From Morella rubra (Eukaryota; Streptophyta; Magnoliopsida; Fagales; Myricaceae): a DNA stretch of 64,000 nucleotides. The stretch covers positions 12,564,663 through 12,628,662 of the forward strand of contig CM025850.1 in assembly GCA_003952965.2 (NCBI GenBank), read 5' to 3'. Positions 22,801 to 33,410 of this stretch are shown one piece after another. Made by a program: the position numbers and the translations under genes. How positions within the stretch are numbered: the first letter of the stretch is position 1; every line of letters starts with the position of its first letter. Below the pieces are notes generated by a model. That model was not told the origin of the DNA. It saw only the letters and a program-made list of their open reading frames with translations, and did no database searches.

Positions 22801-24516
22801 TCAACAGTTGCCAAGCAAGATGATCTATCACCACCCAATGAAAGCTCGTTGACACTACGAAATGTACTTTGAATACACTTTCCAATTGATTGAAAAGCTT
22901 GTGCAACACCACCTTTGGCATCTTCAGCAGAAGCAACTGAATTTTCTGAACTGCAGTAGATGTTAATACAAAACGCTAAAGAACATGAGGAAATGCTATT
23001 AATTACGAAGAACTAGACAATACAAAAAGGCGTACCATGAAAGTTGGTGTTGTCTCTTGGCAGCCAAATCTGAAAGCAGAGATATATTTTTCATGCTGCC
23101 AATTGGCTCAATTGAGCTATTTTCCTGAAGACAAAATAAATCATTCTTATGTAGGATTACTCGAATTCAAATTCAGAGGCTTAAACTAGATTGAAAAGGT
23201 ACACCAAAAACACTGAAATCAAATAAAAGGAAATCCATTCACCTTAGCATTTTCTTTTCCAGAAAGCATTCTAAACCTGGATTTTTTAACAGGAAATACT
23301 TCGTCCATACGGGTGTCAATGTATCTTAGGTTCCTTGACTGTTCAGGTTTCCTGAGCCCATTGTCCACCACATTTGCATCACTGAGATTAAACAAGCAAA
23401 GTCCCAGTGAGCTACAAAACTAAATAAATTTTTAGAAATATAATAGAAACTAAATTAAAGGTGAAGTAGGGGAAAACATACTTTGTACTACCAAGTAAAG
23501 GGGATGAAGATTCATCTATAAGCTCTATAATATTGGCCTGCTTCAACTGCTCTCCCTGTCAGGCATCCACCAATGAATGAATCACGGATACTTTTCTTTC
23601 CATTTAAATTTGTTAGTTTTGTTAGCATTTTAACCGGAGAATTCCAAGAAGATAACTACAATTAAATGGTTGAAATCATCTCCACAGAATTCCTGCTACA
23701 AACAGGATAATTCCTAGCATTAACAAAAAATTGCAAATTACTCTATTACATTTGCTGTGTAGACTACATCAGCAAAATTTCTAGTATAAACAAGAGTATT
23801 CCTTGCACTAACAAAAAATTGTAAATTACTCAATTACATTTGCTGTGGAGACTACGGGTCTGTTTGTTTGTAAAATTTTGGGGAAGTTAAAATTTTAGGG
23901 TATTGGATTTGGTGAAAAAGTGAAGAGAGAGATGATTTTTAATATTTATTATAGTGAAAAGTAATGATTGATGGGGAGAGAGATTATATTGTAATTTTTT
24001 ATTGTGTTAAAATTTTAGGGAATGTAAAATTTTTGTTTGCAAACAGACCCTATATTAGCAAAATTCTGACCCAAAACGAAAAGTACTGTTTCTGTATCCA
24101 TAAGCATAAAACATCATGCATGAGGGCATGACTTCCTTTTGTGGGAAAATTTTAAAGCAATACAGTGTAGTCTCATTAGCATTCCCACTAAGAGCCACAG
24201 GTCACTCAAAAAGAGATGGAACCACAAAACAAATAGTTTCTTCCAGGTCATAGTATTTTCACATTATCATTATCGTCTTACGAAAAGGCAATACCAATCC
24301 ATCTAAGTAGCAAAGACTGACACCTCATCCTATTAACGCAAAAGATGGTTCAAGCCAAAGAGCCAGAGAATGGAAAAGAGAAAGCTCATCAGTTAAGCAA
24401 CTTACTCGCAGTTCTGATGGTGTTTTCCTTTTCACCGTCATACCAATCTTCATGGCTCCTCCACCAATTTGAAGAGAACTGGAAGTTAAAGAACCAGGTG
24501 CAGCAACCTTTGCCAT
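16887..24516 (-). CDS. DONSON: Protein DOWNSTREAM NEIGHBOR OF SON (DONSON) homolog, replication-fork factor
   Basis: In animals DONSON acts in assembly of the CMG replicative helicase and in fork stability; the plant role is inferred. Fourteen exons on minus, all meeting GT-AG and phase: 24406-24516, 23482-23555, 23243-23381, 23036-23124, 22797-22950, 22517-22719, 21446-21651, 21236-21334, 20723-20844, 19602-19703, 18994-19103, 18654-18741, 18078-18274 and 16887-17100. They give 635 residues. The hallmark block is in exons 8-9: MDFLRKRQHAWEDSFHSLYY, then MLRKNVCNLFYVCTSNFVLM. Other conserved blocks are SLLVFSGNKSVHSLYDFFLN and SYVPPWIVCSICAVM. The N-terminal third is low-complexity and Ser-rich, as usual. 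The start MAKVAAPGS is preceded by an in-phase acceptor, so a 5'-UTR intron is likely. Intron 1 contains a Tourist-like MITE in a local tandem duplication. An E2F site lies upstream. Confidence 0.93.
23717..24065. repeat. Local tandem duplication in DONSON intron 1, second copy split by a MITE
   Basis: About 80-100 bases beginning near TAACAAAAAATTG and running through TTTGCTGTGTAGACTAC and AGCAAAATTTCTAG occur at about 23721-23790 and again from about 23811. In the second copy the sequence breaks at GACTAC, and the matching AGCAAAATTCTG appears only after the 195-bp MITE. The first copy therefore serves as a built-in empty site. Confidence 0.75.
23856..24050. mobile_element. Tourist/PIF-Harbinger-like MITE, 195 bp
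   Basis: Perfect terminal inverted repeats GGGTCTGTTTG and CAAACAGACCC. The flanks are TAC on the left and TAT on the right, consistent with a 3-base target-site duplication with one later change. The interior is AT-rich and non-coding. The same family occurs at 25666, 45050 and 46787. Sits in DONSON intron 1. Confidence 0.82.
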
Positions 24517-25660
24517 ATTGTGCTGCTAGAAGACACTGACCGCAACCCCACTGCTCAAATAATCTCCTATCGATTCCAAGCCAAAGTAGCTACTAATAAC
24601 CGCTACCTTTTTCACCACAATAGAAGACAATAATGTAATATGCCTTGACATAAACTGTATTCTTAGTAATAATTCGCAATTCAAGAGCAACACTCCCCGA
24701 AAGAATTCTAAACAACAATGAAAGCTGAAGCAGAAATGGTGCTTGTGAGCAGAAAGAGTTATTGCTTTCACAGAGAAAAACGAAAAGCAGCTGCAGCTCA
24801 CATCATTTTCTGATGCTCGAACTCGAAAATGATTGAAGTTGACAAGCAATGCTGTAAGTCTCTGGGCTCTTTTGGCAACACTATGATGTATGGCCAATTT
24901 CATCTTATCTACTTTTGAAAGCTAGAGGATCACAAGTAGTACGCGTAGTTTGACAATGAAAGCATCTAGCATTACTTTTGCAACTAAAATTTCAATCAAA
25001 AGCGCCGGCAATAGAAAATACCTTCTCGTAACTGTTTATTTTCTCTTGAAACAAGCGGAGCACGAGCGATCCAGTTTGCGATGTATCTAATCTCTATAGA
25101 AAGAAAACAACGATTCACGGTCACTACTAGACTGTCCAAAAGCGATTGATCACCATAAGATTTACGAAAACGCAATGCCTAACTGCGCGAAGAAATAATT
25201 TCCGAGAAAAGCATTGAGAGTAAAGGCCCGTAAAGTCTTCCACGACCAATCTAGATTACGTCGATCCTAGGGTTTCCAATCGATTTGCCCTGATGATAGA
25301 AATCAGGGCAAAGCTGCAGAAAGGAAGAGAGAGATGGAGTTGCAAGGGAGATGGGAAACTGCGCCAAAGTCTCTGAGATAAGTTTCGTTTGATTTTGATT
25401 TCCCTCCTGTGCTTGACGCCGTTTGTCCCTGGCGTTAGTGACCGTTTGGACCTTTGGAGAGTGAAGCGATAACGAACAATGGAAGGCATGCTGGACGCGC
25501 AAACATTTTGGGACCGGTGCTAACTCACAGCTCCAACTTCAAAATGAAATGCCGTTAATTGCCCTGCCACCGGTGGATTTGTCCACAAATTCGGCAAGGC
25601 CGCAAGGTATTGAGTTAGAATAGGCCCTTTCATGGGGCACAATCCACTGCTACTAGGCCC
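24517..25660 (-). promoter_or_regulatory. 5' region of DONSON (leader, probable 5'-UTR intron, promoter)
   Basis: An acceptor TCTAGCAG ends just before the DONSON ATG context, so the leader is probably spliced. The first untranslated exon may lie near 25250-25330. A 125-residue minus ORF at 24526-24903 falls in the presumed leader intron and has no family resemblance. The region from about 25360 upward is the likely promoter and includes the E2F site. Confidence 0.45.
25361..25368 (-). promoter_or_regulatory. E2F binding site upstream of DONSON
   Basis: GCGCCAAA on plus, TTTGGCGC on minus, is an exact match to the E2F consensus TTTSGCGC. It lies about 850 bases upstream of the DONSON start codon and close to the likely transcription start. 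E2F sites mark S-phase replication genes in plants, which fits DONSON. Confidence 0.65.
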
Positions 25661-25665
25661 ATTAA

Positions 25666-25853
25666 GGCTATGTTTGTTTACTAAAATTTTAACACAATAA
25701 AATAATTACAGTAAAATCTCTCTCCATCAAATCATTATTTTTCATTATAATAAATATAAAAAAAACATTCAAATATCTCTCTCTTCACTTTTTCACTAAT
25801 TTCAATATCCTAAAATTTTAACCGCTCAAAAATTTTAACACTCAGACACAACC
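25666..25853. mobile_element. Tourist/PIF-Harbinger-like MITE, 188 bp
   Basis: Begins GGCTATGTTTGTTT and ends AGACACAACC, imperfect inverted ends related to the 23856 copy but in the opposite orientation internally. It is flanked on both sides by TAA (25663-25665 and 25854-25856), the standard Tourist target-site duplication. Non-coding. Confidence 0.82.
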
Positions 25854-26929
25854 TAAGTCATGACAGAGTAAAGATTGTTGGGCCTTTTTGTCTCTTTCTT
25901 GACTTCTATTTTATTATTGGATGTTGACGCAACGACATATTAAGGAAATGACAACATGCGAAGAGGCTGAGAAAAAAAAAAGACAACATGAGAAGCGAAG
26001 CTAATCGATCTAATCAAATACTACCTCGACCGGAATGGATTCTATATAAATCTAAATTGTAAAAAGTCATGCAAATGAACGTTGTAATTTAAATAAGCAA
26101 ATCTAACGTTCTAAGACTGGCCACGTCATTTAATGATATAAGGAGGCAAAATGATGTGACTCAATCTTGACTTAGCTCATTAAATAAAATGGTCAGCATT
26201 AAAAAGTTGGTGAGTCCCTTCATTTGCTTTGTGTGCTCCTTCGGTTTTATAGTAGCAAGATTTGGCTGGACTTAAGGAAGGAAAAAAGTGCCCTAGCTAT
26301 CTGCCTTTAAGTGAGAGTGGGGTAGTGCCAGTTATTTGTTTCTTTAAATCACAACTGTCAATTTGAAACAGATATGGCCCGCTTCACTATCTTCTAACAT
26401 TATAAATTAATTTTTGATTTTGAAACAATATAAACCAAAAAAAATTATATCAGCGGTCAAAAATCCACCATAAATGTATAAACATTTTTAACATCATGGG
26501 GTAAGCAATGTAATCTGATAAGTTACTTTTCTATTGCGAATAAAAACTAGTGGATAAAGTGGTAGATTTGATTTCGTGACATATTTGTGTGAATGTTTTT
26601 CCTTCCAATGTCTTTTTTTTTTTCTTTTTTAATTCTGATGCTTATAGTTTTGAAGTACATGCCAGAATGCTAGATCTATAGTTAATAGAAGTCCATATAA
26701 TGTATATGACCTTTTTATTTTTACGTAGCTGTTATTTATTTTGATAAAATTGAGTTATCATGTCAAAGTATTAATTAGGCACAAGTTCTAGCATTTAAGA
26801 AATATAATTTAATTAACATACTTGACCTTTTTATCTATATATTGCTTAATTACTCTAAAATTAGACATTTTCTCGCCGTAGCCAATTAGATGCATCACAC
26901 ATGGATGTGGACCATATGGTCATTGGCCA
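25854..26929. other. Intergenic sequence, no gene
   Basis: AT-rich DNA without credible ORFs. A CCACGTCA motif near 26121 resembles a bZIP-binding ACGT element, but no gene nearby would clearly use it. Nothing else supported. Confidence 0.4.
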
Positions 26930-27236
26930 AAAATCGCTGGTACAGGGGAAAAAAAGCTGGGAAATTTTCAGTGGTTTTTTAGTTTTTCAGTGACTGCAAT
27001 ATGTGCATCGGATAGGGTTTTAGCGGGTTTTTTTACAAATGCTCATGAAAACAAACCTGCCCGAATTGTCTACAAACGCTGGTATAGACCCTAAATGCAA
27101 TTAGGCTTTTTTTTTTTACATTGTTTTTTTAGTGGTATATAAATGCTTAGTATTTTTTAGTGATTGTTGTTATGACCGCCGCTAGAAAGACCGTTGCTAT
27201 AAAGATGAGTTTTTTTTTTTTTTTTTTTTTATAGTG
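26930..27236. mobile_element. CACTA-like transposon end (fragment)
   Basis: Read on minus from 27236, the sequence starts CACTATAAAAAA. It continues with subterminal units such as GCAACGGTCTTTCTAGCGGC and GGTCATAACAACAATCACTA. A CACTA terminus followed by GC-containing 'gcggcggtc' units is typical of plant En/Spm relatives. I cannot find the opposite terminus or a 3-base target duplication, so this is a fragment or a diverged element. The left limit is approximate. Confidence 0.45.
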
Positions 27237-27835
27237 AATTCAGTTTGATTTGAGCTGCTAGTTTCTTAATGCCGGCTCAAAGAGTATCGAAGATGATACA
27301 TGCACACAAATTTCATGACACTGCTTCAAGTTTGGGACACTAACATCGAATTTATTACCACCTCCCACCTAAATTCTGTAAAAGTAGTGATTTTTTCCCC
27401 ACTTAAAATGTAAAAAAAAGATATAGTTTCGATCGAGCATGCCATGCATTGCCGGCCTTAATAGCTGCACTCAGTTACTGAAGTCAATGCATTTGGATCA
27501 TAAATACGCGCGTCAAGCCTCTCTCCCACCAAATTACTTTTTTTAAAAAAATAAAAAAAGAAAAAAAATAAAAACAAAATGTTCTCATTATAGACAGAAT
27601 ATATGTTTTGTTGAGAGGCAATGGACAAAATATATAAATTTTGTTAGGCGGTGTCTTTGCTCTACTACTTCAGCTAATCTCTTCTAAAAGTCACACACCT
27701 CCTAGCCAGCACAGATTTATATACGTTCACACAGAACTCAGAAGCTATAGGATATGCAGGGAAGTTGCGAGGCCTTAGATGTACTCCAAAACCTGGATCA
27801 GCCTGCCATGATATAATTCCAACCCAACTATCAAA
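27237..27835. other. Sequence left of the TRIM insertion; unidentified minus-strand ORF
   Basis: A minus-strand open stretch ending at 27674 reads FDSWVGIISWQADPGFGVHL and continues about 25 residues. It resembles protein sequence but I do not recognise it. It abuts the TRIM insertion site. It is not in frame with the VQ gene on the other side, which would meet a TGA here without the insertion. Confidence 0.3.
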
Positions 27836-27840
27836 CTTCT

Positions 27841-28450
27841 TGTTGAAAATGTAAAGTCTCACATTGCTTTAATTGAAACCAATGGCTTATAAATAAAGCC
27901 TCAATGTAACCTTTTGAATATAAGTGAGAAAACCGAATGCCAGTTGGGCCTTCCAACAGTGGAAGTAGGTCAATGACCAACCACTTAAATCTTGTCTCAC
28001 TTATCTCAGTTTAATTTTTTTAAGTTTAAAATTTTTTATTTCTTACATGGTATCAGAGCGGCACGATCCGTTGACCATCCGGCAGAGTCCGGCAACCGTC
28101 CGGCACCATCCGGCATAGCTCGTCAATCATTCGGCAGAGCCCAGCGACCATCCGGCGAATCTCCGGCAACTTTATTTTTCCTATTTTGTGATCCAAACTC
28201 AAGATGGGTCCACCTTGAGTTTGCGGGGGTGTTGGAAATGTAAAGTCTCACATTGCTAAAGCAATGTGGGCAATTGAAACAATGCTTATAAATAAAGCCT
28301 CAATGTAATCTTTTGAATATAAGTGAAAAAATCGAATGCCTAGTTGGGCCTTCCAACAATAGAAGTAGGTCAATGACCGAACCACTTAAAATCTTGTCTC
28401 ACTTATCTCAGTTTAAATTTTTTTAAGTTTAAAAATTTTTATTTCTTACA
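27841..28450 (+). mobile_element. Complete TRIM (terminal-repeat retrotransposon in miniature), 610 bp
   Basis: 5' LTR 27841-28047 and 3' LTR 28230-28450, each starting TGTTG and ending TTCTTACA. A primer-binding site TGGTATCAGAGC (initiator Met-tRNA type) follows the 5' LTR directly at 28048-28059. A G-rich tract GCGGGGG precedes the 3' LTR. The 182-base internal region is non-coding and made of degenerate CCATCCGGC-type repeats. The 5-base target-site duplication CTTCT is exact (27836-27840 and 28451-28455). The 3' LTR has about 14 bases not present in the 5' LTR, forming a small inverted repeat near 28249. Too small to encode its own proteins, so it must have been moved by another element's machinery. 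Confidence 0.93.
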
Positions 28451-28784
28451 CTTCTGCTGGCTTTTCATGCCTAGGGTTTGCTCCGCGGCCAACATAACTG
28501 AAGAAGAGGAAGAGTCGTGAGGATGACAGATTGGCAGCAGCAACACTACATGGCGCTTGCTTCCCAGTAAGCTGTTGCACTATACCCATAAATTCCTCGG
28601 GTCGTACATGAATAACCTTCGGAGATTCCATATATATTATAATCGGAGAACAGTTTTTTTGAGTTGCAAGTGGCTTCTTGATCTTTGTGGAACTTCTGCT
28701 CGCTGTAAGAGGTGCAGGCCTTGGACCCAGCAACTGCTTTCTTGTTTGGGATCTCATATTATGATTCTCACTAAATGCATGCAC
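28446..28784 (-). CDS. VQ-motif protein, copy 1 (C-terminus altered; TRIM at the stop codon)
   Basis: Intronless, 112 residues as read. The VQ core FMGIVQQLTG (FxxxVQxLTG) follows IYMESPKVIHVRPEE. VQ proteins are small nuclear or plastid cofactors of WRKY factors and MAP-kinase targets; this belongs near the VQ8/VQ20/MKS1 type. It aligns closely with copy 2 at 31945 up to the region after the VQ core, then diverges into an unrelated tail. At the position of copy 2's ATG this gene has TTT, so translation would start at the ATG used here (MHAFSENHN) or at MRSQ ten codons in. The last codon and stop lie across the TRIM junction, GAA GTG TAA. Could be functional or a decaying duplicate. Confidence 0.6.
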   Translation of the reverse strand: MHAFSENHNMRSQTRKQLLGPRPAPLTASRSSTKIKKPLATQKNCSPIIIYMESPKVIHVRPEEFMGIVQQLTGKQAPCSVAAANLSSSRLFLFFSYVGRGANPRHEKPAEV

Positions 28785-31700
28785 TCATTCGCACCAATCA
28801 GCAAATTAAAGACTATGCACAGCTTCCTTTCCTCTTTCTGCAGTATGATCGATCTTGAATTGGAGTAAGTACGGAAACTCAGTTTCGCATCTTAGCCTAG
28901 AAACCACAGGTAAGTTATATAGGGGCCGGGAAGAGGGAACAAGTAGAGTGGGGACTTGGTAATTGGAAGAAGTAAATTAAAGTCGATCTACTCGTTCTGC
29001 CTTGAATTAGTCTTACTTTCTTCTTTAAATGTTAACAGGTTTAAAAGTCTAGACGCTGCTGTTTAGTAGCATTTGCCGGCTGTTTATCCGGAAAGAACTT
29101 TCTTACCGTTGAACAATTGTTCAAAAGTAGATATATAATATAGCAAGGCAGAAACAGTCAAAAGCCTAATTCGGGTAGCAACTCAAAGACGTCCTCAGTA
29201 CTAACTAACTTAACGATGAATAAAAACTCAGCCTGGAATATTGCCAAGAAATATTCATGATCTTGCACATGATTAATTAATGCTCCTGTATCTGATGTTC
29301 GTACTATGCATAGGTTTTTTCACAACTTTATTTGAAATAGGAAATGGAAAGAATAATTCAACTTTAATACAAATATTTTAAAACCCCCCAGTCGCAAAAC
29401 ATATTAATGCTGCGATAGTTAATTATGACTAGAAGAAAATAATTTTGATTTTAGATAACGCTTGGCATAAAAGTAGCACTGGTTTGCAAATGCGCTCCGA
29501 GCTTCCTAGCTAGGATCCCGCATGTATATATAATTCCAGTTCTCCTGTTATATATGCGTGTTATTTGCGCATATATAGTCCACGCCCCTAGAAACTGGAT
29601 TAATTGTCATCGTCGGAGCCGGGAAATGGGGATATCTCGGTGGAATGATGCCACAATATCTGACTAGTTTTGAACTAAACAAGCTTCCTTTGACTGAGTC
29701 TGCCTCAACCTCATTTCTGACCTCCACCGAGTTTGCTTCACTCTATCCAGACTCGACGACGTTGACGGGTTCTCTCAAACAATCACCGGGAAATTGGGAA
29801 TCTTGAGGAGTTTTGACCCACTTGAATTGCTCTTGCCTCCTTACTTGCACCCACAACCTTGAAGCCCGTTATTTAAAAAGTAGATGTTGAGTTCAGCTGA
29901 TTTTCAGGGAATAAAGAGATAATATATTATGCGTGGTAATTTGAATAGGTTTCTGCCTAGCTAATAATTCCTTTGACATTCTAGAGCCTTCGTAAATATG
30001 CTTTTGAAGCTTCCTGAATATAATTGTTCTTCTACGCGAGACGAATGAAGCAACCCAATGTAAAAAAAAAAGGAGGTAAATTTTTAAATTTTCTGGCTTC
30101 AATCCTGGGTGGACATATATATTATATATATGAGAAATCTAATCAAAAGTAAAGCTGATTCTCTAGTGATTGAATAAGATGATCGTAGAATTCAATACTC
30201 GAGAAACTTCTCAACCATTTTCAAACAAAGATGCTAAGGTTTGACAGCAGCGTAGTCCTTTTGTTTTTTTGTTTTTTTCTAGATGACAGCATATAGTCAA
30301 AGATGAATAAAAAAGGACGCTGGACTTCGTGTCGGCTTATATTTCATGTGCGTCAAGCAAAACACAAAAGACAAAACGCTATAGGTGTAATAGGCGTACT
30401 CTTCCATTTCCTCTCTGTTTTTTCTCATTTTTGCGATGACGACCTAGGTTAAGAATTTGAAAGAACTGAGAATCCTAAAGGAGAAAGGAACCCAATTCGA
30501 AGAACCTTAAGCAAATTATATAATAAATATATTGAGCTCATAGAGCAGACACAGATCATCAGGGTGCATGGAAAAACCATATATGTGCACTACTTAAACT
30601 TTGACAAACTTCAGACAATTCAGTACCGTAAGTCAATGATTGATTAAAATAACACGTAATGTTCAACTCAAGGATGCAAATGTTTTCCTTCTTCTAATTG
30701 ATGAGCTTATTTTTTAATTCCGTGTCATTAATTAATTAGTATAGTTTTTAGATATATACATTATACATAATATCTCGGCGGACTCCGGTCCCTACAAATA
30801 AAATTTGTTGGGGCCCCTTGGACTTCAATTTTAATGAGTCGTACTTGGCAATTGACCAATTAATTAGGACTGGGGTCTATATAGGGTTGGTAAAATTGAC
30901 AGAGAGGAAATGGTCTTTCTGGTGGATATCTGACCATCGATTGTATTCGGAAGTCAAACTGCTTCGGTAGAGATTGCTAATTAATTATATAAAAAGATTA
31001 ATCCAGAATTAGAAAATAAACATGTACAGGAACATTTCAAGCCATTCCAACTAATATGGTGATCAGGAGTAAGGACGAAGAAAACAAGAACGAGCCATAT
31101 AACAACAACAAATGGTCAAGATGATGAGTAAAGAATGACGGGGTTTAATTTGTCAGGATGTACGTTTCTTGTGTGTAAAGCACAACTAATTAAAAACACT
31201 CGTAATTCATGCGGCCTTGATCTCTTTGCTTCTTTCTTTCATTGGCATATATAAGAATAATAGAAATAAAACATACTATATATTCGAAGAGGTTAATTTG
31301 TACTTTTAAATGTTAATTAATTAATTATGTAATTTTCTTCTGCTGACTGCTAATTTTCTATCTTTTTCAAGCTCCATGTTATAATATTTCATCTAATTAA
31401 TTACTGTATATACTTAAAGTGTCCTCCTAATGTAACTTCAAATTTCTTAGTTAGGTTTTTTCTTTTTCTTTTGCGCACACTATATATATGGTATAGAACT
31501 AGACGATGGTTGCAAATTATGATCATCTGAATATATGGAGAATCTACCCACTCCATTTTGCGAGATTATAATCTAGCTAGTTTTTGCTTTTTTTCTTCGG
31601 CCCTTAAGGGACATAAAATATCAAAGCAAGTCATGCTCTAAACATTAGCTGCAATTGATCGTTCAAACTGTCTAGATTTGGATCAAAGAAACATTTGTAA

Positions 31701-31944
31701 TTCCAAAGAAACAAAGGTATCTTTGCAGTTGGAGTATGCTTACAAAAATTACAGGAAATAGCATCTCCAACTTGCGTAACAATGTCCAAACCTCCCCAAA
31801 TAATCAAAAAAGGAAATAAGCAGAGAATACTTAATTTTCATCACTAGCTACCTACGCCATCTAAGCTACTCTCAAAGTAACATCGCTTGGAGATCTGATT
31901 TACAAAGAAGCAGTGGGATACATGCAGAAGAAAAGTTGGAAGGT
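28785..31944. other. Intergenic sequence between the two VQ genes
   Basis: About 3.2 kb with no convincing gene. It contains the VQ copy 1 promoter and the VQ copy 2 3' flank. Small ORFs (for example minus 29893-30102) have no family resemblance. A few TA repeats (30112-30131) and a T-rich run near 30260 are the only simple repeats. Confidence 0.45.
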
Positions 31945-32331
31945 CTAGATAGGAGGTAGATCCGAGAGCAGATCAGCAGCATATGCTCTTCCAGTACTAT
32001 TGTACTTCTGTTGTTCCTCGCTTGAGATTCCCATGGCCCTTGTTTCGTCATCCACCATTGCTGAAGTGGTAGAGGAGTAAGAATGAGAAGCAGCAGCAAC
32101 ACTTGGTGCTTGGCTCCCAGTAAGGCGTTGCACTACACCCATAAATTCCTGCGGTCTTACATGAATAACCTGAGGAGATTCCACATATACAATAACCGGA
32201 GAACGGTTTTTTCGACTTGGAAATGCATTCTTGACCTTATCGGAACTTTTGCTGAGTGTAAGAGGTGTAGGCCTTGGACCCTGCAACTCATGCTTTCTTG
32301 TTTGGGAGCTCATCTCATGGTTCTCACCCAT
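31945..32331 (-). CDS. VQ-motif protein, copy 2 (intact)
   Basis: A single-exon gene of 128 residues starting at MGENHEMSSQ. An open upstream extension to 32508 is in frame, but it lacks similarity to copy 1 and reads like leader sequence. The VQ core FMGVVQRLTG lies at about residues 64-73, preceded by VIVYVESPQVIHVRPQE, which is the VQ8/VQ20/MKS1-like context. A Ser-rich segment and an acidic tail ending DLLSDLPPI follow. VQ proteins bind WRKY factors and modulate defence or plastid development; the specific partner is unknown. Copy 1 lies 3.2 kb away in the same orientation, so the two are tandem duplicates. Copy 2 keeps the fuller C-terminus. Confidence 0.85.
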   Translation of the reverse strand: MGENHEMSSQTRKHELQGPRPTPLTLSKSSDKVKNAFPSRKNRSPVIVYVESPQVIHVRPQEFMGVVQRLTGSQAPSVAAASHSYSSTTSAMVDDETRAMGISSEEQQKYNSTGRAYAADLLSDLPPI

Positions 32332-32859
32332 TAGATTCCTGGGCAATGATTGACAAACACTAAACACGACTCTCTCTATCTTTATGCAGCGTGCTTGAGA
32401 GCGAACAAAGAAGCCATGAAATGCATTTATATTGGAGTGGCGTGGCAAGGGGAAGTAAATTTGAGTGGCTTGTGGCAGTTGCCGTAGGAGAAAAAAGTGC
32501 CAATTCATCTGGTCTTTCTTTGAATCAGTCTTCTTTTATTAAATATTATTTAATGATTTCTGGTCCGGTAGAGTTTGCCGGCTGTTTCTCTAGAAGATTT
32601 TTTGTAACTTTAAGCAGTTGAACAATTGATCAACAAAACAAAGAACAATTAATCAAAAGCGGATAGATACGAAAAAGTCAGTCAAAGTCAAAGTCATTCC
32701 ATAGGACCTATTTTTCTTCTCTATTAGTTCCATTTTCTTCCAAAAATTTTTGGAGAAAAAAAGAACTAACTTCATATTCTGTTACCCATATATAGGAAGA
32801 AGAAGAAAAAGCAGCTAAGAGCCAACGTCAAAATGTTTTGAAATTAGATGGTTAAGTTC
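32332..32859. other. Promoter side of VQ copy 2
   Basis: Upstream of the minus-strand VQ gene. Repeated TTGAC/GTCAA words (for example at about 32346, 32679 and 32685) are WRKY W-box cores and would suit a defence gene, but such short words are expected by chance too. No gene. Confidence 0.35.
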
Positions 32860-33410
32860 GTCAAGACGTTTTTATTTATTTTGAAAACTTGTTTCAATCC
32901 AAACACGAAAAAAATTTCAATGTTCAATAAAATTTTTATCTAATCATTGTCAGCAATTTCTGTGAAAAACAATAAAAACTCAAAAAAACTCCACTCACGA
33001 AAATCTTTTTTCGAAACATAATTTTTTTAACATTGTACAAGAGAGAATGGTGGGTTCATAAAAAAGATATTTGGAAAAAAAATGTTTGAAAATCAAACCA
33101 AACCAAACTTAGCCGAACATCAAGTTCGCATCTTCTTTAATTTTATTTTTTGACAAATTCCATTACTTTTTCATTAAAAAGTTTGATAAAATATTCATTC
33201 TCCTTACTTCATAACAAATTCAATTAAAAATATTTTTACAATCAAACCTTTTGAAACTTTTTCACCAACTTTTTACAGACCGTATAAAAATCAAAACTCA
33301 CAAAATTTTCTCATATAAAATTAAAATTTTGTGAAAGGAGTTTTTATGGGTTTTTGTAAAAAAATTTACCTCTAAAATCGTAGTTGCAAGCAATGTTTGG
33401 TGTCAATTTA
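32860..33410. repeat. AT-rich dispersed repeat, copy 1
   Basis: The segment around 32900-32990 (AATCATTGTCAGCAATTTCTG, GTGAAAAACAATAAAAACTC) is the inverted counterpart of 34500-34600. The segment 33128-33250 is a direct match of 34812-34935 (shared TCACTTTTTCATTAAAAAGT-type stretch). The end near 33330-33360 (GGAGTTTTTATGGGTTTTTG) matches 34520-34540. Non-coding; probably a non-autonomous DNA transposon, class unknown. Confidence 0.5.

Noticed and set aside
24526-24903. 125-residue minus-strand ORF upstream of DONSON
   Set aside because: Lies in the presumed 5'-UTR intron, Cys/Phe/Ser-rich by composition and without family resemblance.
27200-27231. Long T-runs at 27108 and 27210 as polyadenylation or retroposon tails
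   Set aside because: The second run sits immediately inside the CACTA terminus; no source transcript or target duplication is visible.
32332-32508. 59-residue N-terminal extension of VQ copy 2
   Set aside because: Not similar to copy 1 or to VQ proteins; the Met aligned with the paralog is at 32331.
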